This document shows, in pieces, positions 1-13,626 of a stretch of DNA of 64,000 nucleotides. The notes beneath the pieces are model-generated. The model was not told where the DNA came from. It saw nothing but the letters and a program-made list of their open reading frames with translations, and did no database searches. Position numbers and translations under genes: made by a program. Where the stretch lies: contig JBBBDQ010000401.1 of the NCBI GenBank assembly GCA_037127315.1, positions 340,001 to 404,000 of the forward strand, given 5' to 3'. The DNA comes from Ascarosepion bandense (Eukaryota; Mollusca; Cephalopoda; Sepiida; Sepiidae). Every line of letters starts with the position of its first letter. Position 1 is the first letter of the stretch.

Positions 1-839
1 TCAATGTGTCACATCTCTTCAAGAAGTTAATCATGGCTCTCTAGAATTTCCTGTCCTTTGTAGCTGTTAATAAATTGTCTTTTTCATTTCTCTCTCCTAA
101 GCACTGTTCTGCATGTCCCATTTATTCAAGCCCGTTAAGTAGGTTATGCATTGTTTTCCTGTTCCTATGTAACCTGAACTAGTTTCTTTGTTTATTTTGA
201 GTCTTTTTCCCTAACAGCATAACACAAAAGAATATTATCAAATAGTATGTATATATGTCATGTCTTTGAATAGTAATATATAAAGGTAATGGTACCATTG
301 CACCTTTGATGTTGAACTTGCATCTTTTGTGCCCCTGATGTCTGGTGAATCAAGATGAACCCTAGCTCAACTAATTATGGCAAAGAAACAAGAATTATCA
401 GAGTTTAAATAGGAACACTCCTATGGGAGATTCCATTTCTGAAATGATGGGGGTCATTTGATATTGCTCTATGTCATGTGTGTACCAGGAATAACTAGTA
501 AAAGAGATTGATACCACCCCATTCATGGACAGAGCAATCGGTCCATAATGTTCGATAATAGGACATTTGCATCCCAAATAACTAAGTACCAGACAAATTT
601 TCCTGGACAATTGCATACCTCAAATAAATTTTTGAAGCCTTTAAAGACAATTACGATAAATTTTAAACAAAAAGTATAGGTAGTAATCGTAAATTTAAAA
701 AACAAAAGAAATTACAAGTTTATTTTTGTTATGAATACAATGACAGATTAAGTGTTTAAAAAATATTTCAAAAATTGAAAATTAGTTTCACAAATTAATC
801 AAAGTTATGAATTTTGTGAGTGATCCCTTTTGAGAGATT

Positions 840-1100
840 TATCTTGTTTTCAGGAGTATACTTATCTAATGTGCATTTACACACAAATACCCTTGGGAAA
901 GATATTAATCTGTCTCTTCCCTCTAGTTATGGGTTAAATAACACAGATTGGGTTCTGTAGCCTTGGTTGGCAACCAGTCTACTGCAAAAAGTAATGGCAA
1001 CCTACTGCGGGATAATCTTCTGCCCAGTCAGTCAGGTCTCTTTCGAGATATGATTGCCCAAGCGTGTATCACGTATGGCACTTAACAGACTGACTTATCT
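840..1100 (+). repeat. tRNA-derived SINE, 3' part (family A)
   Basis: The segment carries the conserved body and tail of a SINE seen again at 33808-33908, 58925-59170 and 63127-63412. Shared landmarks are TATGGGTTAAATAACA, CAACCAGTCTACTGC, GGCAACCTACTGCGGGATAA, and CTCTTTCGAGA near the end followed by GCACTTAACAGACTGACT. The tRNA-like head visible in the 63-kb copy is not clear here, so this copy is 5'-truncated or diverged. Confidence 0.75.
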
Positions 1101-1269
1101 AATAGCAACATTATTCTCTTTGGTAGTTTTATTTTTGATAACAGAGTTGTTATGTTAACTATCTTTTTGTTTTTTTGTTTTTTTTAGAATAATTAAAAGT
1201 TGGTTTGCAACTAGCAATTCTTAAGAAAATATGGTAACTTCATAAAATTACAAGGCACACTATTATCCA

Positions 1270-1900
1270 GGGATGCAAATGTCCTGTTATGCAACTGTTG
1301 GTCCACCATATTGTTCATGATCAAAGGTGGTATCTGGCTAAAATTGTCTGCTCTAACAGACATAAAACACTGGCTAAAATAACATCTAATGCAGAAGGTA
1401 TCAGCCAGTCAGTTCATTATTCATTAACTGCTATAGAATATAAGAACAGAAGACCCAGCAAGGTGCTTGTAAAATCCCACATCAGACAGAGTGTCTCTCA
1501 TAGGCTTGTAACCCTGCTAATTGAAGCCTAAAGAACTGGTAATGGAGTGTGCTGTGATCAGTCATGATTCCAATGACATTTCATGCCAATGACATGTGGC
1601 ACAGATCCCATGTGACAATGGACCCCAGTTGTAAAAAAAAAAAAATGCAAGATGGAGTTGATTCTAGAATGTTCTTGGAGGAGGGGGTTGTGAATCTGCT
1701 GGTGGCCATTATGTTTCACTGCAGTGAAACCATTTAAACACATTCATGGACTCAATGTATCTCAACTACATGTGGTGAGGAGAGTTCCAGCAGGATAATT
1801 CACTATGCCATTAGTTGTCCAGCATTGCTTGAAGAACTGCCCTGGATATTTCCAAAGAATGATGTGGCCATTGCATTTCTACAACATTAGCCTAATTGAG
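1270..1900 (+). pseudogene. Possible Tc1-like transposase fossil
   Basis: An open stretch at 1289-1531 includes the segment HKTLAKITSNAEGISQSVHY followed by NRRPSKVLVKSHIRQSVSHR. This resembles the helix-turn-helix and linker of Tc1-family transposases, where a KT..EIT... helix precedes an RRP.KKP.L...H...R stretch. Further downstream, broken frames retain pieces that could be the catalytic part. Stops and frameshifts are many and no terminal inverted repeats were found. The assignment rests on a short motif similarity and could be wrong. Confidence 0.35.
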
Positions 1901-2779
1901 TTTTTATTGGATTGTTTCTTTAACATTTATACATTTTTTTAAATCTAAAAATGCAAAATATTATGGGAAATTTTTATGGTTTAATTATCCAATTTTAAGA
2001 TTTTCTTTTTTTTCCTTAATAGCAAAATTTTAGAATTCTTGCCACTTGAATATATAAAAAGATTTCTTGGCTGAGAGGAAAATTATTTTGACATGGACAC
2101 AAATGCATTTTCTTCTAAATCAGGGGAAGCAAAAATAAAATATTTGCCATTAATAAGATATGTTTTGAATGCCATTTAACTTTTACAATATTTCAAATAT
2201 TCATACATTTCATGAGGAGTCTAATCACTCAAACAACAAAATTATTTTTTAATTAACCTGACATCTAACAAAGTTCACAAAACCCAAAGCAAAATTCCTT
2301 TTAAACCTGAAAAAAAATAAATAAATAAAAAAATAATTTTTTTTTTCTTACTAAGTCTATAAAATTGTACATCCCTAAAACCATCTGATGAGTGGCTGAG
2401 CAGTTCCAAAAAAGTTTGTCTACAAAACTCAAGTTTAGGTGCTGAATAAAACCTCAATCATCTAAACGACAAATTTCATTTTTTTTTTTTTTTTTTTAAA
2501 CAGTCACTTAAAATTACAGATGTTTCATTCTTGACTGAGTAATAATAATAATAACAAAATATGAAGTTAAGTAAATAATTATAATTATGAATTAAAATAA
2601 ATATCAAACAAATTCAATCATTCATTTGTCATTTTTCAAACCTACAGACTAGATAAAATTTTATTTCTGGATCAAGGAATGGGAATGTTGTAAAATAGTT
2701 TATACAAATGTCTGAAGTGAAAAATAAACTATTTTTCACTTCAGACATTATTCAAGTTGTAATAATTTGTTTCTTTTTT

Positions 2780-3070
2780 AAGATAAAAATGGTTTCAGTG
2801 ATAAATGTTTTACTACTTAACCTATAACTGAGGGAGTGGAGGGGTGAATTCATACCTTTCCCAAAAATATTTGTATATAAATAAATATAACAAACACAAA
2901 GGAAATTGGAACTGATTAACAATTCTAAACTATTATCCATTACACTATCGAAGCTTACTGCACTTGGTATTCCCAAGCGGTTACCCATCTTGGTACTGAT
3001 CAGGTTCAACATGACTTAACTTTAGTGATCATACAGGAACCAATGTTACAACACAATGAAACTGTAAGCC
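2780..3070 (-). repeat. 5S-rRNA-derived SINE (copy 1)
   Basis: Read on the minus strand, 3069 to 2953 aligns along the full length of 5S rRNA. It contains the internal promoter A box (TAAAGTTAAGTCATG...) and the C-box region GATGGGTAACCGCTTGGGAA, and its ends can pair (GCTTAC with GTAAGC). It is followed by a tRNA-like stretch with TAGTGTAATGGATAATAG and then a tail containing AAAGGTATGAATTCACCC. This order identifies a SINE headed by 5S rRNA rather than a 5S gene. Many substitutions make transcription unlikely. Confidence 0.75.
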
Positions 3071-3279
3071 AGATGTAAATTGACTTAAACACTGTAGAAC
3101 CATGGCACTGGAGATCAAGAGAAACTTACAATTTTATATCTGATTTTATCACCTGTAGAGCTTAGAATGAATTATACATTTTTTCTTGTCAACTATTTTT
3201 TTACTTGATAAAAACATTCTGGACTAATCAGTTTTCTAACCTAATGTATATAAATTTGCTTAATATTATTTGGGCAGTA

Positions 3280-3460
3280 AACTATCGCCCGGTTCAAACT
3301 CCACCCACGTCTACTGAATAGGTGAAGAGGCTCATCCCTTGTTCCCTGTTTAGGATGTGGTTTCTGGCTTTCTCTTTTCCAATCTTTTCACTCTTACATA
3401 GCCCCTGCACATCAGTGGCGTTACCACCTTGCTCAGGGTGATATGATTTTAAAAAAAAAT
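3280..3460 (+). repeat. SINE with LINE-like tail (family B)
   Basis: It begins near CTATCGCCCGGTTCAAACTC, which contains a near-consensus Pol III B box (GGTTCAAACTCC). It ends in CACCTTGCTCAGGGTGATATG plus an A-rich tail. The same unit occurs at 30376-30560 (minus), 44492-44734 (plus) and, decayed, at 18815-18990 (minus). The tail is shared with the LINE at 27.1-28.0 kb. Confidence 0.7.
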
Positions 3461-3762
3461 TCAGAAGTAGGAATCTTATCTGTTCAGCATCTTTAAATGC
3501 AGAACTATTTCTATTCACATATTCCTTAGCTGATGTATTTGTCTTTACAGCAAAAGAAATTTAACACTAATTTTTTTTTTTTTAAATGATAAAAGTATAT
3601 TGTGTTAGGTTATTTATTGGTTCCTCTAAAAAATATTTAATAATTTTAATATAATGACTGACTTGTTTTTTTACAGCTTAAGCTATTACAGGTAATTTAA
3701 AGTCAGAAAATATTTTTAGAGTCTAAGAATTTTTGAGATAATGACTTACAGATACAATGCTA

Positions 3763-4020
3763 ATTAACCCATAGAGGGGGGAGAAGGGGTGGATTCATAC
3801 CTTTTCACAGGATATCTGCACATAATGAACCTAACTGGAATTGAAACTCTGCTCTTCGATTTTCAATTCCAAGTCATTATCCATTACACAACCCACACAT
3901 CCAAGCTTACAGCACCTGATATTCCAAAGTAGTCACCCATTTCGTTATTGACCAAGCTTGACATGGTTTAACTTTTGATTGTACTAGAACCAGTGTTTCA
4001 ACATGCTACGACCATAAGCC
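3763..4020 (-). repeat. 5S-rRNA-derived SINE (copy 2)
   Basis: The minus strand from 4020 to 3905 matches the 5S rRNA layout from the 5' end to the terminal GTAAGCTTGG, though the C-box region is more diverged than in copy 1. The tRNA-like part and tail (AAAGGTATGAATCCACCCC) follow down to about 3763. It lies 0.7 kb from copy 1 in the same orientation. Confidence 0.7.
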
Positions 4021-4538
4021 CCTCTTAAATATACAACAAATAATCTTGATATAAGATTCAAATTTAACATTATATATGAAGTGCTAATTAAAATTTCAGA
4101 TAAATGCCTTGATTTCGTGATTTTATTATTCTACTTAATGTGAATGTTAAAACAAAAAGATTGACCAAAAAAAAAAAAAAAAAAAAAAAAAAGACAAGTT
4201 ATTAGGAAAAATATTTAGATTAATGGAACAACAAAAAGACAAAAAGATTAGAAACTAAAACATTGAAGCAATAACAGTGGCATGCAAAAAGTTTTAAGAG
4301 TTAGGAAAATAAGTACATAAGAGAATATTTTACTACATTACATTTTTTTTTAATAACTACTAATTTAAAGATTTCTAAACATGCAGACGATAGCAGCATA
4401 ATACCTAGAAACTAGAAAGGCAGGAAGAAAATCAAAGGGAGATAACAACGGATCAAAGGGAAACGATCCACACAAATACCGACATTATAAAATGTGTAAA
4501 ATAAAAACAATGTCCATTTATATGAAGGTTTTTCTTAC

Positions 4539-4732
4539 CCTTTTCTGTTGAAAGTGGTTTATTCGATACCAGAGTGACACCTTTAGAAGTTTGTACTTCT
4601 GAAGAACCACGAATATCAGTACTGGAATTTTCACTGTCAGGAATCTCTGAGCTGAGTTCTTTAAACACTGGTTTTGATGGATCATATGATGTTTGCGATA
4701 CAGATGAGGATGTATCTGAATGACTGTCCCTT
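4539..4732 (-). CDS. Internal coding exon 5 (last one visible) of the unidentified minus-strand gene
   Basis: A 194-nt exon lies between an acceptor (AATGCAATTTGCAG) and a donor (AAAAGG|GTAAGAAA). Its first base completes the Arg codon left by exon 4. It then encodes RDSHSDTSSSVSQTSYDPSK, PVFKELSSEIPDSENSSTD and more Ser/Glu-rich sequence ending STEK, leaving in phase 1. The donor shows that at least one further exon lies downstream, to the left of position 4539, but none was found in 1-4538. The Ser-rich segments with acidic neighbours look like phosphorylation targets, but this is inference. The intron from exon 4 is 8,894 bp. No family recognised. Confidence 0.75.
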
Positions 4733-7700
4733 CTGCAAATTGCATTACAAATAAAAGAAAAAAATAATTCAAAGATTAGTAAGACGCTAAGAATGGAAGT
4801 ACTATACACAAAGAAACTTTGGGTTATATTTGGTCAGTTACTAAAGTAAAAATGGTTGACATAAAAAGTACAATTAAAACGGAGAGAAAAAATATTACTA
4901 TATTTTGGTACAAGACATTGTTTTAACAATTTGGGGAGTGAGATATGTAAACTATTATGCTTTTCTTTCTTTTTAAAAGATAAGAATACAATCACTTTTA
5001 GCATCTGAGAAAGTGCACAAAAGAAAATCTTTCAAAAATGAAAAAAAATAAAACACACAAGGAAAAGGTATTGTATAAGGATATAAGAAAATACATATGA
5101 CAAACTTGAGCTTCATGCCTGAAAAAAAAAAAGTGTCAAAAGGATGGTATTACCCAAGACACTTATTTTCACTATTTACATTGTTATTTTACCTGCCTTA
5201 ACTCATCAGCAGTTTGTCTTTTTTTTAAAGAGGGATGATTAGAATTGTAATAAAAGCTAAATCTATCATGAAAGTGACTTTATATATATTTTTTGTTCTT
5301 GAGAATTTACAACAAAAATATATTAATCACTATTAGTTTATTTACAAGAATAATTTTACATTTACAATATTATAAAAACACTAACATATTGAGAACTAAT
5401 GCAATGCACCATTATTTACCAATTCTATAACAATTTTTTATTCAAATATTTATAAGAATCTAAATTAAAATTTGTAAGCCATCTATAAGAAATCTATTCA
5501 TTATAAAGTTCAAACTGATTGGCAATCAGAAAGTGTTTTGCCAAACGTTCCACTAAATAATAAATAGTGTTTGTTACTTTTGTTATCAATTCTCGAGAAT
5601 GTTCACTTTCATGTTTTATTACAATTTTAATCATCACTTTAAAACAAACATTGCCGAGGAGTGAAGATAGTTAAAATAATAGTGGTGTGAAGTGGAGAAA
5701 AAGAAAAACTGTCATTTTGACCCTCCATTACTGTGCAGGCACAATGGTTCAAGTTTGCCAAATGTGGACCTATATTAAGAGGCATCTTTGAAAATGGAAG
5801 TAACAGTGATTAAGTGAAAGAAAATTATTTCAAAAGGTTAAAATTTTAGATCAGTAAACTTATTTCTGAGTAAACCAGAATTAAAATAAACTATCAAATT
5901 ATTTTGGTATTTTATAAAAGGAAAAATAACTACACTTTATCATCACTTAAACGTGCATCATGCCTTTTATCTGAAAGATTTGCTATGTGAAGAATTAAGA
6001 TTTTATTTTTAATTATTATTTTGCTCTTTCAAATATGTAAAAATGAAAATACAACCTTGTTAATTTGGCTGTTGTTAGATATACGTCGTGCAAAAAAAGA
6101 AATTCATTGATTAGCTTCTATGAGTATAACCTAGCAAAGTGACACTGAATTTTACCAGTAAAGAGAAAATTAACAGAAAACCTAGAATTCAAAATGTAAA
6201 ATTCACTTTTTCAATATCATGCAAAGAAAACAAAAATTTCTACACAAATCCCAATTGCTCTTATATAAAATGTTTAACATTTTTAATAGTCCAGCGATAT
6301 TCTAAAAGAGAATGAAACACTCAGATTCTTTTTGTTGCAGGATAGAAAAATTTTTTTACTTAAAGTTAGAAAGAGAATAAAGAAATAAAATAAAACCTTT
6401 AATTTTCTGTTAGTGACTGTTTTTAAAATTTTATCCTATCTTCTCTTAAAAAGTTTATTTGGAAACATTTTTACAATATCTCAAGTCATGGCAACAAGAT
6501 TCTTTTTTCAAATATCTTTTTTTACAGCTATCATAACTAGATACCATTTTGCATTAAGAGATTTTAGCAATAACTGATAAGAAATAAAGTTACTTTTCTA
6601 TGACAACCAAGTTGAATTTTCTGTTTTTAGTTAAAAAAATAAATAAATAAAACCTACAACTTTTCAATATCTTCCTCAGGATATAAATCAAAGTCTTCTC
6701 ATAAGATCTAAATCTCCTCAATACAAATCTATGGTTGTGCAAGTTACCTGTAATCTGTGTAGAGGTCAAGGTCTTACTCACAAAACCTGTCTTCAAACAT
6801 ACGAGTAATTACCCTTCAAGATTCACAGTCTGCTCAACTCTTTAACCAGCCATTTTTATTTAAATCTTTATTACATTTATCTCAAAAGCTGAGGTTTTTT
6901 TAAAACTTATTAATCATAGAAATATTCTTAAATAAGAATCTGAATTTGTTGCACAATTTTAACAAAAATAAATCAAAATCACTTCTGGTTAAGTAATAAT
7001 TTCTCCTGAAAAATACACTAAGCATTATTAAGTAATAATAATATTGTTATAAACAATTACATGGACCTCTAAAGTGTCATGACTGAAAATAATTATAGCA
7101 TGTGTGTGTGTGTGTGAGTGAGAGAGAGATAGATATGGATAGCAGTTTCTAAATATCCAGTGTCTGAAATTACTTATATTACCACCAGAGAACAACTACC
7201 AATTGCATAAAAATCAAGGCAGGGATATATATTGATACCTACAACAAGCCTCAAGTAAACTGCAACATTTTTAGATGACCTGTGTAGCAGGCATTAAATC
7301 TTTTTACCAGACATGTAGCTGTGAAAAATCTCATCAGTGGATGTAAACACCTTTTTAGCTTTAGTGAGTGTGTAAAAGAAAAAACTAAGTATGCATGCAG
7401 TAGATCAGAAGAGGATAGTTTCTACTTCACTGCAAGCCAACATTGAAAAAGATCACTAAAATTAACACACTGTGCAATAAATACATATTGCATAGACAGT
7501 ACACCTCATTCATTTGCTAATTCACCAAAAAAATAAGCTCAACCTTTGTTTCATTATTTACAAGAGTTAAGAACATCCCTTGAAATCTCTACACAAAAAA
7601 AAAAGATTCTCGATAGAAAAAAATATTTCTTTCTTTTTGTTTTACATATTTCATTCATCAGATGACCTAGTAACAGTTTGGTGACCACAAGGTTAGCTGT

Positions 7701-10700
7701 GAGTTTCTTTACTCTGTATTAGCTTTACACCTGAAATCATGAGTAGTTTTGGTTCACACCATAAAAGAATGTATCTCAAATATTCTAATAATGTTTAACA
7801 TCTTTTTTTGTCAATTCTTAAAGATAAAGAAAATGCATAAATCCATTTTAATAATATTTGCCAAGAGAGCCACAAATTTATACAATAATAGTGGTGTCAA
7901 GGGAATAACTGTCCTTTTAACACACCATTTCTATGCAGGCACAAAAGTTAAACATTGTCAAATGGTTGCAAAAAATATATTGATGCCTTAAAACTTGGTT
8001 GCATATGTCTAACCCTTCCCATTAGAATTCAGAGAGGCTGTCTGGAGGGATCAGATTCCAAAGCTTTCAGGAGTATTAGTAGTATTACACTACTATTGAT
8101 GATGCTGATTGTCATTTTCAGGCCTCAATTTACAGCCTAATTATTCAAAATAACCAATCAGATTTAAGTTGGTCTCTTCAGAATATTTATAATAAAAATA
8201 AATTTAAAAATAAAAAAAAATGACTTGTTCATATAAAGCTACATTTACAAACAAAACCTGTTGGCATATGACAATCATTTTGGTTTGTTATCTATTATAT
8301 AAATTAATGGTCTACAAAAATCACAGAAAGCAGACATTAAAGTGAAAAGAGCAAAAAAAATTTAGCATTTAGCAACAAAAATGTCAAGATTGGGCAGGGT
8401 AGCATTCCAGTGCATTAACCAATACCTTGGTTTAAAGGATTCTTTGGGATTACCAATACAGTAAGCAAAATTGATGAATCTAAAAACAAACATAAATAAA
8501 AAACACTATTCGAAAATAGAAAAAACACAAATGAAAATAAGCTAATAATCAAATATAAAATTTGCATCAGAGAACGAAAAATAAAAATTACTGTCAAGGG
8601 AGATAATTTGAATCAAAATGCATCAAAAAAAAAAGTTAACACTGACTTTATTTTTTGCATCATTATTAATCAGCTCATACGATAATATTTTAGAAAATTT
8701 TACGCTTCAATTTCAGCTAAGTGATTTCCAAACAAACCACTGATTTTGATGTATTTTTAATTCAAAAGCTTGTTTCAGAAGTTATTTCATTAAAATTTTA
8801 AAATCATGTTTCATTTTTGTGAAGTCAAAATTATACAAATCCTATTTTTTTTTGTATCAAAACTCTTACATTTCCGTTTTCTCATAAAAATAAAATTACA
8901 AAAATAATAATTCCATATTTCCCCCACTTGACAGTAATTAATTTGAAAACAACAATGCAATTAAAACAATTTTAAAATGAAGGAATTTATCTCATAAAAT
9001 GCTTAAGGATGAAGCAAAAAAAAATTAGAATGCATTTTAATTAAATTTTCAAGTATTTAATTATAATTCAGTAATTTTTAGTTATCAGTTAAAATGTGAT
9101 ACTTTTTAAAAAAAATAATGAAAACTAATTGGACAAAATTTTATCCAATATCAAGATCACACTTCCTTATAAAAAAAAATAAAATAGTTGAGTGTAGAAT
9201 GATATAATAAAAAAATAAAAATATCTTCATCTGTTTACTATGATGAAATTAAAGGAAAGAAATTTACTTTGCAAGAAATCAATTCTAAGCACCAGCCAAT
9301 AAAGTGATTGCTTCATTTGAAAATAAATTCCAAAAGTTGATTTAATCCAAAATTACAAGAGAATGCAAGCAAATAATTTTAAGCAAAAAAAAACAAACAA
9401 AAGAAAAAAAATTTAAAATTAATATTTTTGCTAATGCAATGAAAATAAAATCAATTTTTACCATGCATGCTACACAAAACACATTAAAAGAAAAGTGCAA
9501 AAATAGGCACACAAATAAAATATCAATTCTACCCAACTCCATATTTTTCTCATTAACTATAATTTCTGATGTAGTGAATAGAAACAAACAGAAAACAACA
9601 ACTCAAAAGCCATGCATTATATATACTATCTTGTATAAAAAAAAAAGTTAAAAATCACATTGTTTCAAGTGTTTTGTTAATATTGACTTATAAGAAATCA
9701 ACAAACTTAGCATCATATATATTAAGAAATCACATACCAAAGTTATAAGAAAAAAATTGCAGTAATGATTTTATCACAAATTTAAAAAGGAAACAAAATA
9801 TTTTAACAACTAATACATTGAGCCATGTCAGGTTGATTTAAGCCTTTGTGTTTGTATGTAATGCATATAATCATTTAGTTATAAATTCCCATTTCACTTA
9901 ACATGGAATAAAAATTTTAAGTTGGAATTTATAAAATGACATTTCACTAAGGTTAGACAATAACAAAGGCTGAAATAAATAAAAAAAAGATCAAATTTAA
10001 AAATAAAAATTATTATACTTTACAAAAGCTGTCAGAAAATTTGATTAAAAAATAAATTTTAGATAAGCTAAAATAATCATAAATTCACATAAAAAAACCT
10101 ATATAACATTTCATTTTAATCATAAAACCTTTTTTTTTTTAAATTTGATTTAAAATGTACAAAATTTAAGATTAGGTTACATATGACAAAGAAAAACACA
10201 AATTAGATATATTTATGTTAGTGAAAAACAAAACTCACTTGGAAAAGCTTTTAAAATTTTAAAATATTTTCCTATTAAAGACTTGAGAATTTCTTCTAAT
10301 GCAGAACCTTCACAGTAAAACACGCCAGAAAATGCATCTAGAGTTATCTACCTTAGATATTTTAATGGCACCCAAAGAATATAATTTTATCTAATGTAAG
10401 AAAAAAAGTGAAACTTATCTTCATATAAGTCAATCTAAGTCGTAAATTAAGAGGACATTAAATAACATTTTCGATTTCCATTAAATTTAATTTTGGAATG
10501 AAAATTTAAGCCAAATATAAATTAAGCAAAGCAATGGCTGAAACAAAATAAATACCTTATTGAAAATGTTTTTCATTTTAATAAGAGAAAACAACAGATT
10601 TTGTTAGAGTCTATATAACACACACACAAAGAAAATTCCTCAGCATAAAAAAAATTTTTTTTTAAATCTCTTTAGTCAGATCTTGCAAAGTGGTCATGTC

Positions 10701-11215
10701 AAGAACTTTTCAGAAGCCCTACATATTTTTCAAGCATTTTTATTGCTTCAAACTTTATTATGATAGATATTCAAATTTGAACTAGATACCCCATATTTAT
10801 TTAAAACATTGTGTATTATTGCCTACCAGATTGAGCTTCGAGAAAACTTAATGAAGAAAATGCTCTCCAGCAGGGGTCAAACCAATATGCCCCTTTGTAG
10901 GAGAAACCATCATTTAATGTAGTATGTTTTATGATTTAGCCACAGAGCTAGTTCTTTGAGAAGAATTTGAATGAGGAAATATGTTTCCCTTAAAATGGAA
11001 AATAGAGAGTTGCTGAACTGTGATGCTCTCTCTGTAACCAAGGTATAAGGCATACTGGATCAAGTGATGGTTTCTCCTATGAGAGGAGGATACAAGTCTG
11101 ATGCCTGCCAGAGAGCACATTTTCTTCCAATATACACCATTTAAAACCAAAAGGAGTCATCAATTTCAAATACAAGTATCCATTATAATGACATTTGAAG
11201 TAATGTATGTGTGTA
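4733..11215. other. AT-rich intron without recognisable features
   Basis: This is the 3' part of the intron between exons 5 and 4. I see only AT-rich DNA with homopolymer A/T tracts and a short GT/GA microsatellite near 7101-7136. One diverged repeat has copies around 5675-5800 and 7870-7960 and shares AATAGTGGTGT and TGCAGGCACAA. No open frame here has splice sites or family resemblance. Confidence 0.6.
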
Positions 11216-11221
11216 TGTGTG

Positions 11222-11526
11222 TGTGAATAGAATAGGTAAGGAAAAGTGTCTTTAATCAAACATGTTTCACTATAACAAGCTTCTTCAGGGATGCTTTTTT
11301 TTTTTTAGACAAATGATTTAAAAAACTTTAGAACACCTAAAGAGACAGTATTTTGATTGAGGTTTGATTTCATTGGTCACATGTGTCACATGTAATAAAC
11401 CAATAGATGAACATTTTAAATGTAGAAAAAAACTTATGTCTGTTTAGGTTTGTTAAAGTGAAGCTTGTTAAAATGAAACATGTTAGATTAAAGACTTTTT
11501 CTTACCTGTTCTTTACTTGTTCTATT
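11222..11526. repeat. Head-to-head inverted element pair with hammerhead-like motif
   Basis: Two arms, 11222-11290 (minus) and 11447-11526 (plus), are inverted copies sharing GAAACATGTT and ATTAAAGAC. On the minus strand at 11256-11292 the left copy reads CTGAAGA, a 13-nt spacer and GAAACATGTT. This matches the hammerhead core CTGANGA...GAAA with a self-complementary ACATGT as stem III. The plus copy has lost the first box. Stem I is weak (about three pairs), so this is a fossil motif. Confidence 0.5.
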
Positions 11527-11557
11527 CATCTCATCAGATTTCAATCTATATATTCAA

Positions 11558-11592
<35 letters not shown>

Positions 11593-11644
11593 TATTTTTC
11601 ATATATATATATATATATATATATAGTGTATTTTTCATTTTTCA

Positions 11645-11863
11645 TTAATACAGGTTTCATTGAATAATATAGACAAATTTTGTCTATTTTCTGCAGGATC
11701 CTTTCATATAGTCTGATAAGACTGATGGTACTATTGTTAATTATTGTGATTTCTTGTTTTTTAATGATAGCACCATCAAGCTTATCAGACTATACAAAAG
11801 GATCCTACACAAAATTAATAGACAAAATTTATCTATATTATTCAATGAAACCTGCATTAATAT
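11645..11863. mobile_element. Foldback/MITE-like element flanked by TA repeats
   Basis: Arms of about 90 bp (11646-11733 and 11768-11862) are inverted copies, with a spacer of about 35 bp. Shared blocks include CAGGTTTCATTGAATAATAT, GGATCCT and AGTCTGATAAG. Both ends are embedded in (TA)n, as expected for insertion into TA-rich targets. No coding capacity. Confidence 0.65.
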
Positions 11864-12849
11864 ATATATATATATATATATTAATGCAGTGCTATCAAAG
11901 AATTATATTAATTCTGTGCTATCAAAGGATTACCACACACACATTTCTTTCATAATGAGTTTGAGAAAATGTTTTAAGAAAAAATATTTCGAGTGTTACA
12001 GAGTGTTTGATTTACAAAGGGCTACTAGTTATCTTTTCTCTTTCTTTTTTTCTCCCAAAAATTGTTTATAGATTTTATGATAGTCAAAATAAGGTTATTT
12101 TAAAATGCACAAATACATCTGCAAACACATTAAATTGAAACAAGTTGCATTATACATGAATGTTAAAGAATAAATAGAAAGAAATATGAAAACACTAAAT
12201 ATCAGATTTTCAGTAATGTAAAAATCATGCTCTGTTTGGATATGACTAAAGAGCTTTTTAAAACTTCTAGAAATAAAACTAATTTCTTGTATATATTTTT
12301 CTTGATAGACCATTATGTTCATCAGCTGCACAATTTTTTTTTCTTCTAACCATTTAAGATTTTTTTTTTATTTTGACAAGTTTTCTTAAAATATGATTTC
12401 TAAAATATTAAATTTCATCCCTAGAAAAAGTTTTTTTTACTATGCTTTTGAATTTGCATATAATTACAAGAAATGTCAATTGTGACTCTAATCTGAAGGT
12501 CTTTCAACTAATGTGCTAATAATTTATTTTTAAAAAATAATAAAAGAAAAGAAAAATTGGATTGCCCAAAACAAATAAATTAAGTACCACAAAATTTAAT
12601 TTTTTAAAATGCCTGCATTAAATTTCTCACACTATTTTATATTTTAAATTGATCAAACTCTTACATATTTCATTCAATATTAACTACAAAAGAAATATGG
12701 CATCAAATAACTACACATAACCATTTGAATTTTCTTTTATGAAAATATTGACTTTTTGCTTTTATAAAATATGAATGTATTGGAAATATATGGTCTTAAT
12801 TATTCTTTTGTTTTCCCTCCTAAATAAAGTATTTTCTTTTTTTCATTCT

Positions 12850-12915
12850 TTCATGTTTATTAACCCCTTGCATCTTAGTAGCTTTATTGACTTGCTTGGG
12901 GTGAAATCAGTAAAA
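12850..12915 (+). repeat. LINE/SINE tail fragment
   Basis: A short stretch reading CCCCTTGCATCTTAGTAGC, then GACTTGCTTGGGGTGAAATC, matches the shared retroposon tail. A close copy lies at 54395-54450. No further 5' sequence is recognisable. Confidence 0.5.
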
Positions 12916-13082
12916 ATAAAAATTTTCACATTATAAGGATTGAAAAAAGGCATCAGTTTAGTAATCTTAGAATCATTTTCAAACAATGCCCTCTTTTATC
13001 CTCCATTGACCTAAACTAATGAAACTTTTATTGAAATATGTTAGAAAAATTATAAGTTTTGATCTGGAATAAAAAAAAATAC

Positions 13083-13205
13083 AAGCTTGAAGCAAAATGC
13101 TTAAAATATATTGAGCTTGAAGCAAAATGCTTAAAATATATTGACGGGGGGAAAAAATTGACAGGGGGATTGACGGTGGAAATTGATGAGGGGAAAAAAT
13201 TAACC
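13083..13205. repeat. Two-copy 30-bp direct repeat plus G-rich short repeats
   Basis: AGCTTGAAGCAAAATGCTTA plus AAATATATTG occurs twice back to back. It is followed by short GAC/GGGGG-type subrepeats (TTGACGGGGGG, TTGACAGGGGG, TTGACGGTGG, TTGATGAGGGG). It lies in the intron just downstream of exon 4. Confidence 0.6.
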
Positions 13206-13626
13206 TCAAAAGTCAATTTCCACTGATTTTTTTATAATAATTTAATTCTTCAAATGTTATGGAAAGCACTAAAAAAAATACTAATTTAAGCAAATAAAGA
13301 CAAGATACTGGCTGATGATTGTGATAAGCCTATCAAAATATCTCCATATACCAGAAATTTCAGAGACATTCCTATTGTTGATCATCTCATGGAACAGACA
13401 ACACATATGACAACAACATGCATTGATAGAGACAGAAATGAGACTATTTCCCTGAAAATTGAACAATGTTAGAAGAAACACAGGCAGAAAGAGCAGGCAA
13501 GTAGAATTAGAGTCATTAGAGATTATTTGTATGTCTTTTTAAGAAAATTGTGTGAGCCAATCAAAGCAGCCATAAAAAATGTCTGCAAAACTTGCACAAA
13601 GAAGCAGCATTCTTGGGGTGGCCTAC